Source of the DNA: Amycolatopsis tolypomycina | GTDB taxonomy: Bacteria > Actinomycetota > Actinomycetes > Mycobacteriales > Pseudonocardiaceae | Direction: 5' to 3' | Length of the DNA: 64,000 bases | Assembly: GCF_900105945.1 (NCBI RefSeq) | Contig: NZ_FNSO01000004.1 | Location: 6,824,001 to 6,888,000 of the forward strand | Shown: one piece after another, positions 25,243 through 34,367 of the stretch | Layout: each line of letters begins with the position of its first letter | How positions within the stretch are numbered: the stretch's first letter is position 1 | Made by a program: the position numbers and the translations under genes | Notes under the pieces: model-generated | Database searches by the model: none | The model's input: the letters and a program-made list of their open reading frames with translations, nothing else | What the model was told of the DNA's origin: nothing

Positions 25243-25902
25243 TCAGGCTTGGAGGCGGTAGCCGATTCCGGGGATCGTGCGGACCACCGGGGGGTCGCCG
25301 AGCTTGCGGCGCAGGGTCATGATCGTGACCCGGACCGCGTTGGTGAACGGGTCGATGTTCTCGTCCCAGGCCTGTTCGAGCAGGCTCTCCGCGCTGACCA
25401 CGCCGCCTTCCGCGCGCATCAGCACCTCGAGGACCGCGAACTCCTTGCGGGACAACGAGATGTGCCGGTCGCCGCGGGTGACCTGGTGCAGCGGGATGTT
25501 CAGCTCGATGCCCGCCACCCGCATCACCGGCGGCACCGCCGCGCGGGCCCGGCGCCCGAGTGCCTGGACCCGCGCCAGGAGCTCGTCCCAGGCGAACGGC
25601 TTCGTCAGGTAGTCGTCCGCGCCCAGCGCGAGGCCGTGCACCCGTTCGGGTACCTCGCGGGCCGCGGTCAGCATGATCACCCGGGTCTCGCCGCCTTCGG
25701 CCACGACGGCGCGGCACACGTCGTCGCCGTGCACGCCGGGCAGGTCGCGGTCGAGGACCACGACGTCGTAGCGGTTGACCGCCAGGCGTTCCAGGGCGTC
25801 CGCGCCGTCGAAGCACAGGTCCACGGCCATCGACGCCTCGCGGAGGCCCTCCGCGACGGCCTCCGCGAGCATCACTTCGTCCTCGATCACGAGTACGCGC
25901 AC
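25243..25902 (-). CDS. OmpR/PhoB-type response regulator
   Basis: A 219-residue regulator. The receiver domain carries the acidic pocket (VLVIEDE), phospho-acceptor in VVVLDRDLPG, and the conserved Lys in LTKPFAWDELLARV. A winged-helix DNA-binding domain follows (HISLSRKEFAVLEVLM to GIGYRLQA). No kinase gene adjoins it; the nearest orthodox kinase is at 30532, beyond the exporter operon. GTG 25902 is followed by the typical MRVLVIEDE start. GATAAG-N5-CATAAG at 25925-25941 lies just upstream and could be an autoregulatory site. Confidence 0.9.
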   Translation of the reverse strand: MRVLVIEDEVMLAEAVAEGLREASMAVDLCFDGADALERLAVNRYDVVVLDRDLPGVHGDDVCRAVVAEGGETRVIMLTAAREVPERVHGLALGADDYLTKPFAWDELLARVQALGRRARAAVPPVMRVAGIELNIPLHQVTRGDRHISLSRKEFAVLEVLMRAEGGVVSAESLLEQAWDENIDPFTNAVRVTIMTLRRKLGDPPVVRTIPGIGYRLQA

Positions 25903-25924
25903 CCGATCATTGTGCCAGCGCGCG

Positions 25925-25941
25925 GATAAGGACGCCATAAG
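25925..25941. promoter_or_regulatory. Direct repeat GATAAG-N5-CATAAG upstream of the response regulator
   Basis: GATAAG (25925-25930) and CATAAG (25936-25941) repeat with an 11-bp period, the spacing typical of tandem OmpR/PhoB subunits. On the other strand it reads CTTATG-N5-CTTATC. The same pattern occurs at 30491-30507 and 31868-31884. It lies 23 bp before the regulator start codon. Confidence 0.45.
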
Positions 25942-26010
25942 CGCCGGCCGCGGAAGTGATTTCTTCCAGCTCTTCCCGGATCGCCGAAATGCTGCTAGGA
26001 ACCTCCGACC

Positions 26011-26028
26011 TGGAAGCCCTTTCTTCCA
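26011..26028. promoter_or_regulatory. Inverted repeat TGGAAG-N6-CTTCCA upstream of the secreted-protein genes
   Basis: Arms TGGAAG (26011-26016) and CTTCCA (26023-26028) lie in the 199-bp divergent region between the response regulator and the first small secreted protein. TTTCTTCCA also occurs at 25960-25968. No protein is known to bind it; it is listed as the clearest regulatory-looking element here. Confidence 0.3.
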
Positions 26029-26101
26029 TTTCTTAGCGACGCAGAAATTCCGGGACATTCTTTCCTGTGTTCGGGCCAATGTGACACCGGGAGGGACGGA
26101 A

Positions 26102-26452
26102 ATGACCTTCAAAGAGCGGGTTTCCACGATGGGCAGGGCGGCGAAGATCTCCTTCGCAGCGCTGGCGCTGGTCGGCGGCTTCGCCACCGCGGCACCGGCG
26201 ACCGCCAACGCGGCGCCCGCGGCCATCCAGTCGGCGGACGGCGTCCAGGCCTCGTGGAGCTGCACCTACACGCTGGGCTACTACCGCGCCGACGCGTACT
26301 GCAACATCTACTCCGGTGCCATCCGCCTGCGGTCCTACTGCGCGGGCTACGGCTACATCGCCACCGGGTATTTCCAGAACGGCTACGTGCACCTTTCGAC
26401 CGACTGCTACCCGTACCAGCGCACCGGTTCCTGGATCGACTCGATCGGCTGA
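26102..26452 (+). CDS. Small secreted four-cysteine protein, copy 1
   Basis: A 116-residue protein with a Sec signal (MTFKERVSTMGRAAKISFAA then an Ala-rich stretch ending near ATANAAPA, about residue 38). The mature part of about 75 residues has four cysteines (WSCTYT, AYCNIY, SYCAGY, TDCYPY) and is rich in Tyr, suggesting two disulfides in a compact beta fold. No family is recognised. It follows GGGAGGGACGG. A related gene follows immediately, and the two share IRLR and the ending SWIDSIG/IWIDSLG. Confidence 0.8.
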   Translation: MTFKERVSTMGRAAKISFAALALVGGFATAAPATANAAPAAIQSADGVQASWSCTYTLGYYRADAYCNIYSGAIRLRSYCAGYGYIATGYFQNGYVHLSTDCYPYQRTGSWIDSIG

Positions 26453-26466
26453 CCCCGGTCGGACCT

Positions 26467-26499
26467 GGGCCCGTGACTTCTCCCCCTGGTCACGGGCCC
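26467..26499 (+). terminator. Hairpin between the two secreted-protein genes
   Basis: An 11-bp perfect stem (GGGCCCGTGAC at 26467-26477 with 26489-26499) and an 11-nt loop. It closely resembles the hairpin after the second gene. There is no T-tract; it may end or attenuate transcription, or stabilise the mRNA of copy 1. Confidence 0.6.
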
Positions 26500-26520
26500 T
26501 TCCGACGAATTGAGGACGAA

Positions 26521-26874
26521 ATGGCACTGAAGAAGCGGATCTGCTCGATCGGCAGGACGGCGAAGATCTCGCTCACCGCCCTCGCGCTCGCCGCCGTGGC
26601 ACCGGCGACCGCGACGGCGGCACCGGCACCGGCACCGGCGGCGATCCCGGCGGCGGACAGCATCCAGGCCTCCTACAACTGCAGCTACACACGGGTGAGC
26701 GACGAGCGGGCCACCGTCACCTGCACCGTCCGTTCGGGCGCCATCCGGCTGCGCGTCCGGTGCTCGGACGGCCGCGTGATCGTCACCCCGTGGTGGAACC
26801 CCGGGACCTGGTACGTGGTGATCGACTGCTACCCGGCCGAGATCACCGGGATCTGGATCGACAGCCTCGGCTGA
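26521..26874 (+). CDS. Small secreted four-cysteine protein, copy 2
   Basis: A 117-residue paralog of the preceding gene. It has the same basic start (KKRICSIGRTAKISLTALAL), an Ala/Pro-rich signal end (APAPAPAAIPAADSIQ), and four mature cysteines (YNCSYT, VTCTVR, VRCSDG, IDCYPA) at matching places. It ends IWIDSLG. The mature part is more basic and has Trp instead of the Tyr-rich stretch. The tandem pair sits between a response regulator and an ABC exporter operon. Function unknown. Confidence 0.8.
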   Translation: MALKKRICSIGRTAKISLTALALAAVAPATATAAPAPAPAAIPAADSIQASYNCSYTRVSDERATVTCTVRSGAIRLRVRCSDGRVIVTPWWNPGTWYVVIDCYPAEITGIWIDSLG

Positions 26875-26878
26875 TCCC

Positions 26879-26911
26879 CGGGCCCGTGACCGCCCCTCGG
26901 TCACGGGCCCG
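26879..26911. terminator. Strong hairpin between secreted-protein gene and ABC permease
   Basis: A perfect 14-bp stem (CGGGCCCGTGACCG at 26879-26892 paired with 26898-26911) with a 5-nt loop. It sits between convergent genes and could stop transcription from both directions. Its stem contains the same GGGCCCGTGAC core as the hairpin at 26467. Confidence 0.8.
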
Positions 26912-26921
26912 GCCTCGTTCC

Positions 26922-28107
26922 TCACGTACTGGCCAACGCCTCCGTCGGCGTCAGCCGGGTGGCCCGCACCGCGGGATAGACCCCGGCCAGCACGCCCACC
27001 GCGGCCGCCGCCCCGGCACCCCCGGCGAGCACCGCGGGCGGCAGGACGGTGGGCCAGCCCTGTGCCGCCGAGTACCCGGCCGTGACCGCGACGCCGACGA
27101 GCAGGCCGAGCGCGCCGCCGAGCCCGGCGAGCAGCACCGACTCCGCGAGGAACTGGCCGCCGATGTGGACCCGGGTCGCGCCGAGCGCCCGCCGCAGGCC
27201 GATCTCGCGCCGCCGCTCCAGCACCGAGATGACCATCGTGTTGGCCACGCCGATGCCGCCGACCAGCAGCGCGATCGCGCCCAGCCCGAGGAACAGCGCC
27301 GAGTACGCGCGCTCCACGAACCGCTGCGCGGTCAGCACCTCCGACGGCCTGCTCACCAGAACCTGGTTGGGGTGCAGCGGGTTCACCGTCCGGCCGAGCA
27401 CCGACTTCACCGTGTCCACGGCCGGCGAGTCCGCCCGCAGGTAGATGAACCCCGGACTGCCGTCGAACCCGAGCAGCCGCTCGGCGACGGGCCAGCCGAC
27501 CAGCACCGAGTTGTCGATCTCCGGCGCGAGCGGCAGCGCGTCCAGCACCCCGGCGACGGAGAACCAGCGGTCCTTGATCCACACCAGCCGCCCCGGCTCG
27601 GCGGCCAGCAGTTCCGCGGCGCGGGCGCCGAGCACGGCCACCGGCAGCTCGGCGGTCGAGGAGGTGAGGAACGTCCCGGTGCGCACCGTGCCGTGCAGCA
27701 CCGGCAGCAGGTCGAGCTTCGCCGCGCTCACCCGGATCCCGCCGGTCCGGTCGGCCGGCACGCGGTCGGTCCGGCGCACCGTGGCCGACGTCGTCCCGGT
27801 CGCGCTGACCGACTGCACGGGCGGGATCCGCCGGATCATGGCCGGCGCCGACGCGGGCAGCTTCGCGTCGCTTCCCGCCGCCACGTCGCGTCCCGGCGCC
27901 ACGGTGAGCAGGTTCGGGCCCAGCGCTTCGAGCTCTGTGCGCAGTGCCGCCTGGTTGGACGCCGGGATCCCCACGACGGCGATCAGCGCGGCGATGCCGA
28001 TCGCGATGCCCAGCGCCGCGAGCGCCGTGCGCATCGGGCGGGTGCGCAGGCCGACCGTGCCGAGGCTCAGCAGTTCGCGCGGGCCCAGGCGCACCGGTTC
28101 GGGTGGT

Positions 28108-28115
<8 letters not shown>
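26922..28115 (-). CDS. ABC transporter permease, MacB/FtsX type
   Basis: A 397-residue permease with the MacB topology: one membrane helix near residues 30-55 ([20 protein letters not shown]), a large extracytoplasmic domain (about 60-270), then three helices. The [26 protein letters not shown] motif is the FtsX-domain hallmark. Such permeases drive export or envelope remodelling by mechanotransmission. It overlaps the ATPase gene by 8 bases and is last in the lipoprotein-adaptor-ATPase-permease operon. Confidence 0.88.
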
Positions 28116-28787
<672 letters not shown>

Positions 28788-28791
<4 letters not shown>

Positions 28792-29861
28792 GACGCGCTC
28801 ACCACCCGCATGCCCGCGGCCAGGCCGCCACCGGAAACCTCGACCTTGCCGTCGGCGAACAGGCCCAGCTCGACCGGGATCAACCGCCGCGAAGCGCCTT
28901 CGAGCACCTCGAGCGCGTAGCCGCCTTCGCGGGGCGCCAGCAACGCCTCGACCGGCACCACCAGCACGCCGGAGTGCTTCTCGCCGTCGAACCCGACGTC
29001 GACCGAGCCGCCTTCGGCCAGGTTCGCCCGTGGGTCGTCCGGCGCGACGGTGACGTCGTACTTCGTGGTCTTGCCGCCGGACTTGTCGTCGGCCGACTTC
29101 GCCGTGATCGCGCGGATCGTGCCGGGCGTGTCGCGGCTTTCGGCCGTCTCGATCCGGACCTTGGCGCCCACGGTCGCGTGGCCGCGCTGCGCCTCCTCGA
29201 GCTCGACGGTCACCAGCCGCTCGGTACCGCCGACGGTCAGCACCTCGCCGGCCGCGGGCGCGCCCAGCTGCGCGGACACCGTGGCGACGCGCACCGCCGC
29301 GGGCATGACGGCGACGTCGCCCAAGGCGATCCGGCCGGTCTGCTCGACCCGCAGCGCCTTCTGCCAGCGTTTCAGCGCGGCCGTCGTCGACGCGCCGAAC
29401 GTGCCGGCCTTGTCGGTCGTGCGGTAGCCCAGCGCGGCCAGGTTCTCCCGCAGGATCCGCACATCCGGCCCCTCCGCGCCTTCCGCGAGGTCACGGTACG
29501 CCGGCGTCCGTCCGAACAGGACGATCACCGGCTTGGCGTCCACGGCGTAGAGGGGACGGCCGCGGTCGATCACCGCACCCGGTTCGGGCAGCCAGGTCAG
29601 CGTCCCGGGCCGCGCCGAGGTGACCGGGCGGCCGGGACCGTAGCCGACCTTGCCGGTCACCGTGATCCGGTCGACCAGGTCGGTCTTGACCACCTCGGCC
29701 GTCGCCGGGGCGGACGGCGCCTTCGGCACGTCCGAGCGGCCCTTGACCGACCACCGGGTGAACCCGACCACACCCGTCGTGGCGAGCACCGCGACGGCGA
29801 CCACGGCGAGCCCCGCCCTTCTCCGTCGACGCCGCCGGGCGACGCCGGGGCCCGCCGTCAT
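28788..29861 (-). CDS. Membrane-anchored adaptor protein with peptidoglycan-binding-like domain
   Basis: A 357-residue membrane-fusion/adaptor protein for the MacB-type exporter. A basic N-terminus (RRRRRRRAG) and one membrane helix (about residues 17-36) anchor it. A short barrel region ([12 protein letters not shown]) follows, then a PG_binding_1-like insert ([29 protein letters not shown]). The C-terminal half is beta-rich and HlyD/RND-adaptor-like ([20 protein letters not shown]). ATG 29861 is supported by overlap with the lipoprotein stop (ATGA). It probably links the permease to the cell wall. Confidence 0.82.
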
Positions 29862-30412
29862 TTCGTCGGCCGGACGACCGACGCGCCGCCCGCGACCTGC
29901 GCGCACTTGTCGTACTTGGCCCGCACGGCGGGATCGTTGATGTCCACGCCCTGCGGGATCGGCTCGACGACGGCGCCGGGCTGCGCCTGGTACCCGCCGG
30001 TGTTCGGATCCGGGTCGGGGAACGCGATTCCCTGTTCACGCATGCACTTCGCGAACTTGCGGCCCTGCTCCAGCGCCTCCGGGCTCAGCGGCTGGGGCTT
30101 CCCGCCGTCGGGCAGGTGCTTGCCGCACTTCGCCATCGCCTCCTGCTGTTTTCGCTGCTGCTCCGGCGACTGCGTGCCCTGCGTCACCGTGCCGCTGCCG
30201 ATTTCCCCGAGCGACGTCCCCGGTTCGGCCCCGTTCTCCTTCATGCATTTCGTGTACGGGTCTTCGGCGCCGTTCTGCGCCCCGCCGGGTGTGCCGTTCG
30301 CCGACGTCGTGGGCACCGACGCGACGTCCCGGCCGGCGTCGGCCGGGCCGCACGCCGTCACGGTCAGCGCGGCGGCCAGCACCGCGAAGATCATTCGGCT
30401 TTTCGCGCTCAT
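29858..30412 (-). CDS. Putative lipoprotein, exporter-associated
   Basis: A 184-residue protein with a lipoprotein signal peptide; the lipobox LTVTAC places the lipidated Cys at residue 21. Two similar segments, YTKCMKENGAEP and FAKCMREQGIAF, and a third Cys (YDKCAQ) suggest a repeated Cys-containing fold seen in proteins encoded beside actinobacterial MacB-type exporters. It is first in the operon. The 119-bp gap to the divergent kinase holds a 10-bp inverted repeat. Confidence 0.8.
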   Translation of the reverse strand: MSAKSRMIFAVLAAALTVTACGPADAGRDVASVPTTSANGTPGGAQNGAEDPYTKCMKENGAEPGTSLGEIGSGTVTQGTQSPEQQRKQQEAMAKCGKHLPDGGKPQPLSPEALEQGRKFAKCMREQGIAFPDPDPNTGGYQAQPGAVVEPIPQGVDINDPAVRAKYDKCAQVAGGASVVRPTK

Positions 30413-30473
30413 GGTCTGTACCTCCCCGGGATTTTCGTGTCCGGGAAAAGGTGTACCCGTAGGGTGCTCTCCA

Positions 30474-30510
30474 GGTCGTAAGCATCGGTCCTTATGCCCG
30501 GCTTACGACC
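30474..30510. promoter_or_regulatory. Inverted repeat GGTCGTAAGC/GCTTACGACC containing a CTTATG direct repeat
   Basis: Perfect 10-bp arms (30474-30483 and 30501-30510) are separated by 17 bp. Inside and overlapping is CTTATG-N5-CTTACG (30491-30507), an 11-bp-period direct repeat like those at 25925 and 31868. It lies in the divergent promoter region of the lipoprotein-exporter operon and the histidine kinase, so one regulator could act on both. It is probably a response-regulator site. Confidence 0.55.
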
Positions 30511-30531
30511 GATTTCGCCAGACTGGACGCC

Positions 30532-31677
30532 ATGGTCCGCCGATTCTCCGTGAAAACCAGGTTCGCGATCGTCTTCGCCGGGCTGCTGCTGGTCAGCGGC
30601 ACGGTTCTGCTCGGGCTCAATTTCCTGCTCGTGCGCGGCGCGCTGCCCGGGCAGGCGAGCCAGAATTCCGCCGACCAGGCGATCGCGCCGGCCGAAAGCA
30701 TCGACCTCGGCGGCCCCCGGCCGACCGGCGCGACGAGCTCCGAAGTCGTGCAGCGCAACATCGAGCAGTACCGGGCCGACATGCTGAACACGCTCCTGGT
30801 GCAGTCCGGGATCGCGCTCGCCGCCACCGCGGTGCTCGCACTCGGGCTCGGCTGGGTGGCCGCGCACCGGCTGCTGCGCCCGGTCCACCGCGTGACGGCC
30901 ACCGCCCGGCAGCTCGGCGCGGACAGCCTCGACGAGCGCATCCGCATGCCCGGCCCGCGCGACGAGCTGACCGAGCTCGCCGACACCTTCGACGAGATGC
31001 TCGACCGGCTGGCCGGCTCGTTCGACAGCCAGCGCCGGTTCGTCGCCAACGCGTCGCACGAGCTGCGCACCCCGCTGGCCACGCAGCGGACGATGGTCGA
31101 GGTCGCGATGGCGAAGATGCCCGCCGACGCGCCGGCCCGGCGGCTGTGCGAGCGGCTGCTGACGGTGAACGCGCGCAGCGAGGAACTCATCGACGGGCTG
31201 CTGGTGCTCGCGAGCAGCGACCGCGGCCTCCGCGACCGCACCGACGTCCAGCTCGACGAGGTCGTTGCCCAGGCCGTGCTGCAGCACCGGGTTTCCGCCG
31301 AGGAGCACGGCATCACGCTCGACACCGAGCTCGTGCCGCGGACCGTGCGCGGCGACCGGCTGCTGCTCGACCGGCTCGTGACCAACCTGATCGACAACGC
31401 GATCAAGTACAACCACCCGGGCGGCTCGGTCCGGATCCGGGTGGCCGCCGAACCCGCGCTGACGGTGACCAACACCGGCCGGCCGGTGCCCGCCGACGCG
31501 ATTCCCGCGCTGTTCGAGCCGTTCCGCCAGCTGCGGGAGGACCGGACGGGGCGGGGACCCGGCGTCGGGCTCGGGCTGTCGATCGTCGCGTCGATCGTGC
31601 GCGCGCACAGCGGCACCGTGCACGCCGTGCCGGGCGCGGACGGCGGCCTGTCGGTGACGATCGGATTGAGGTCGTGA
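30532..31677 (+). CDS. Sensor histidine kinase
   Basis: A 381-residue orthodox kinase: membrane helices at about 12-34 and 88-112, a short extracytoplasmic loop between them, HAMP (about 112-165), HisKA with the phosphorylated His as H176 in NASHELRTPLA, and an ATPase domain (NLIDNAIKYNHPGG as N-box, RGPGVGLGLSIVASI as G-box). It has no adjacent regulator gene; the unpaired OmpR-type regulator at 25243 is the likely partner. It is divergent from the exporter operon. Confidence 0.9.
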   Translation: MVRRFSVKTRFAIVFAGLLLVSGTVLLGLNFLLVRGALPGQASQNSADQAIAPAESIDLGGPRPTGATSSEVVQRNIEQYRADMLNTLLVQSGIALAATAVLALGLGWVAAHRLLRPVHRVTATARQLGADSLDERIRMPGPRDELTELADTFDEMLDRLAGSFDSQRRFVANASHELRTPLATQRTMVEVAMAKMPADAPARRLCERLLTVNARSEELIDGLLVLASSDRGLRDRTDVQLDEVVAQAVLQHRVSAEEHGITLDTELVPRTVRGDRLLLDRLVTNLIDNAIKYNHPGGSVRIRVAAEPALTVTNTGRPVPADAIPALFEPFRQLREDRTGRGPGVGLGLSIVASIVRAHSGTVHAVPGADGGLSVTIGLRS

Positions 31678-32016
31678 ACGGGGCCCCGGCCCGGCGGGAC
31701 GGCGACGTTTCTTGACAAGGCGGTAGCACGCTGTTCCACGAATTCGAAGAAAAGGAAGCGATTCCTTCCGGAAGAACGCCGCATGGCCGGTTGCTGCTCC
31801 TTTCGCCAGCACCAGCTGCCCCCCTTCGACGCAGCATGTGCCGCATGGATAGGCCATCGGGGCAATACTTATGTCCAACTTATGGTGCCACTGGCAGAAT
31901 TCGAACGGGGAGTGATCCCGTTCTTGGATGATCATAGGGACGAGGGGAACCTGTGTATCGTTATTCTTTTCCGAGCGACGCCGCCTTTTCCGCACCGCGG
32001 GCGGACGGCCGGTGTC
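31678..32016. other. 339-bp intergenic region, A+T-richer than its neighbours
   Basis: No convincing gene is seen. The frame of the downstream MerR gene stays open leftwards, but the coding pattern is poor there. The region has TTGACA at 31712-31717, an AAGGAA-N4-TTCCTT inverted repeat (31752-31767), the CTTATG-N5-CTTATG direct repeat (31868-31884) and a TATCGT at 31956-31961. It looks like a long regulatory leader for the MerR gene or the remnant of lost sequence. Confidence 0.5.
31868..31884. promoter_or_regulatory. Direct repeat CTTATG-N5-CTTATG
   Basis: Two exact CTTATG hexamers (31868-31873 and 31879-31884) with an 11-bp period. This is the cleanest of three such sites around the two-component/exporter locus. 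It is 133 bp before the MerR start and 190 bp after the kinase gene. Confidence 0.5.
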
Positions 32017-32730
32017 ATGCGCGGTGACGAAGGCGGTCCGAGAAGCCTCTTGGACACCCCCGCGCTGATGACCGCCGACCTGTTCGCGGCGACGATCGGG
32101 CTGTCCTCCCGCACCATCCGCTCCTACCACGCCCGCGGCCTGCTCCCGCCGCCGACGCGCGTCGGCCGCACGCCCTGCTACACCGAGCAGCACCTGGCCC
32201 GCATGCGGCAGGTGGTCGAGTTCCAGAGCCGCGGCCTGCCGCTGGACGCGGTCCGCGCGCTGCTGGAACCCGATCTGGTGCTCGGCGAGCTGACCGACCT
32301 CGGCCCCGCGATCCGGGAGGCCGTGCGGCGGCAGCCGGGGCTGCTGCCCGACCTGGTCGACGCCGGGGTGCTGGTCCGGCACGCCGACGGGACCCTCGAG
32401 CTCAAGGGCGTCCGCGCCGTGCTCGCGGCGCGGACGCTGGCCGGGCAGGGCGCCTCGATCCAGCGGACCCTGACCTTTCTGGCCGACGCCGTGCGCGAGG
32501 TGACACCGCACGCCGAGCACGCACTCGCCGAGGTGCTCAACGCCGTCGAAGACCGGCTGGCGCAGGCGGACCCGGGCTGGGGCGCGGTCCCGGAGCTCGC
32601 GGTCGAGATCGTCCGCGTGTGCGTCATGCGGCTGGCCAGGGCCCAGTCGATGGCGCACGCGCGACCGGAATTCCGGCGAAGCGGCGGACGGTCCCGCCAC
32701 CACACGCCCCTCAGCGGCACGTCCCGGTGA
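32017..32730 (+). CDS. MerR family transcriptional regulator
   Basis: About 237 residues. The N-terminal MerR winged helix reads MTADLFAATIGLSSRTIRSYHARGLLPPP in two parts, then RVGRTPCYTEQHLARMRQV. A long coiled and helical C-terminal region with no recognised ligand motif follows. The true start is uncertain: ATG 32017, TTG 32050 and ATG 32068 are all in frame, and none has a strong RBS. It may be under control of the two-component system through the direct repeat upstream. Confidence 0.78.
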   Translation: MRGDEGGPRSLLDTPALMTADLFAATIGLSSRTIRSYHARGLLPPPTRVGRTPCYTEQHLARMRQVVEFQSRGLPLDAVRALLEPDLVLGELTDLGPAIREAVRRQPGLLPDLVDAGVLVRHADGTLELKGVRAVLAARTLAGQGASIQRTLTFLADAVREVTPHAEHALAEVLNAVEDRLAQADPGWGAVPELAVEIVRVCVMRLARAQSMAHARPEFRRSGGRSRHHTPLSGTSR

Positions 32731-32782
32731 CCGAGGCGCCGCGGGTGTCCCGCGTGACCGGCGGGGCTGCGGAAGCGCGGCG

Positions 32783-33247
32783 TCAGCGGACACGGCGCAC
32801 CCCCAGCACCGGCTGGCCGCCTTCGCCGTCACGGAAGTCGGACGACCACGGCCACCGGCCCTGTGCGTCCGCGTGGACCGCTTGCAGCGCGCGGATTTCC
32901 GGGCCGTACAACGCCACCGCGAAGTGCAGGTGGGCCGACGGCTCGGCGAGCTCGACGACCTCGACCAGCGGGCCTTCGCGCAACGGGACGCGGTCGCCCG
33001 CCGAGAAGGGCGGGCCGTGCAGGCTGCGGGCGGCCAGGGTGTTCAACAGGCTGCCGGCCGCGAGGGCAGGCAGGCCCGTGACGACCAGCTCCGGCAAGCC
33101 GTACCCGCTCAGGCCGATCGTGTAGGCCCACGGCGGGTACGGCCCGGCTGCGGCCACGCCCTGCACGAGCCAGCCCCGGTCGGCCACGCCGGCGCGCAGC
33201 CGCTTCACATACCCGGGTCTGTCCCGGTTCTCGCACTCGAAGCACAT
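32783..33247 (-). CDS. DUF4262 domain protein
   Basis: A 154-residue cytoplasmic protein matching the DUF4262 family: an N-terminal MCFECENRD with two Cys, [28 protein letters not shown], and a C-terminal [16 protein letters not shown]. Members are common in actinobacteria and often accompany toxin-immunity or stress genes, but the function is unknown. ATG 33247 is preceded by a strong GGGGGAGGAG, which fixes the start. Confidence 0.82.
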   Translation of the reverse strand: MCFECENRDRPGYVKRLRAGVADRGWLVQGVAAAGPYPPWAYTIGLSGYGLPELVVTGLPALAAGSLLNTLAARSLHGPPFSAGDRVPLREGPLVEVVELAEPSAHLHFAVALYGPEIRALQAVHADAQGRWPWSSDFRDGEGGQPVLGVRRVR

Positions 33248-33308
33248 CGGTGACTCCTCCCCCTCGGTGGGCTCGTGGTCCACCGTGCCGGAGGGCACCG
33301 ACAAAAAG

Positions 33309-34367
33309 TCAGCCCAGCGCTTCGGTCACCGCCGTGCCGAGGCGTTCTGTGGTATCCGTGCCGCCGAGGTCGGGCGTGCGCACGCGGCCCTCGTCGAGCA
33401 CCCGGTCCACCGCGGTGCGGATCGCTTGTGCGGCAACGGTTTCGCCCAGGTGTTCGACCAGCATCGCGGCCGCCAGGATCTGCGCCACGGGGTTGGCGAT
33501 CCCCTGTCCCGCGATGTCCGGAGCGCTCCCGTGGACCGCCTCGAACATCGACGGGAATTCACCCGATGGATTGATGTTGCCGGACGGCGCCATGCCGAGC
33601 CCGCCGGTGATCGCGGCCGCGAGGTCGCTCAGGATGTCGCCGAAGAGGTTCGACGCCACCACGATGTCGAGCCGGTCCGGCGCCTGCACCATCCGCGCCG
33701 CGAGCGCGTCCACGTGCATCTGTTCACTGTGTACGTCCGGGAACTCCGCCGCGACCTCGGCGAAGATCTCGTCCCAGAACGGCATCGAGTGGATCAGCCC
33801 GTTCGACTTCGTCGCCGAGCAGACGCGGGAAGACCGCGTCCGGGCCAGCGCGAACGCGTACCGGATGATCCGCGTGACACCGACGCGCGTGAAAACCGAC
33901 TCCTGCAGCACGAACTCGTCCGGCCGGCCGGCGTTGTGCCTGCCGCCGATCGCCGAATACTCGCCTTCGGAGTTCTCCCGGACGATGACCAGTTCCAGCT
34001 CCTCGGCCTTCCGCCCGGCCAGCACCGACGTCGTGCCCGGCAGCAGCCGCACCGGGCGCAGGTTGACGTACTGCTGGAACGCCCGCCGCAGCGGGATCAG
34101 CAGGCCCCACAGCGAAACGTGGTCGGGGACGCCGGGGAAGCCGACCGCGCCGAGCAGGATGCCGTCGAACGCCGAGAGCTGCGAGACCCCGTCGTCCGGC
34201 ATCATCGCGCCGACCCGGGCGTAGCGCTCGCAGCTCCAGTCGAACTCGGTCCACTCCAGCGAAAAGCCGAACTTCGAAGAAGCCCGGTCGAGGACCTTGC
34301 GGGCCTCGACCGTGACGTCCACGCCGATCCCGTCGCCGGGGATGCTCGCGATGCGGTAGGCCGTCAC
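33309..34367 (-). CDS. Isocitrate/isopropylmalate dehydrogenase family protein (tartrate dehydrogenase-like)
   Basis: A 352-residue NAD-dependent beta-decarboxylating dehydrogenase. It has the family start [13 protein letters not shown], the substrate Arg/Tyr region LRPVRLLPG, the NSEGEYS motif, and the metal-binding [18 protein letters not shown] block. The sequence style resembles tartrate dehydrogenase/decarboxylase more than LeuB. GTG 34367 overlaps the upstream dehydrogenase stop by 4 bases. In this locus it may handle a 2-hydroxy-dicarboxylate. Confidence 0.85.
   Translation of the reverse strand: MTAYRIASIPGDGIGVDVTVEARKVLDRASSKFGFSLEWTEFDWSCERYARVGAMMPDDGVSQLSAFDGILLGAVGFPGVPDHVSLWGLLIPLRRAFQQYVNLRPVRLLPGTTSVLAGRKAEELELVIVRENSEGEYSAIGGRHNAGRPDEFVLQESVFTRVGVTRIIRYAFALARTRSSRVCSATKSNGLIHSMPFWDEIFAEVAAEFPDVHSEQMHVDALAARMVQAPDRLDIVVASNLFGDILSDLAAAITGGLGMAPSGNINPSGEFPSMFEAVHGSAPDIAGQGIANPVAQILAAAMLVEHLGETVAAQAIRTAVDRVLDEGRVRTPDLGGTDTTERLGTAVTEALG

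Noticed and set aside
25028..25261. Repeat protein with a GTRVIRG heptad
   Set aside because: The open frame only reflects the 7-codon period of the DNA repeat; there is no RBS and the frame crosses into the regulator gene.
31783..32016. N-terminal extension of the MerR protein
   Set aside because: The extension has low coding quality and regulatory-looking repeats; MerR proteins start at the helix-turn-helix.
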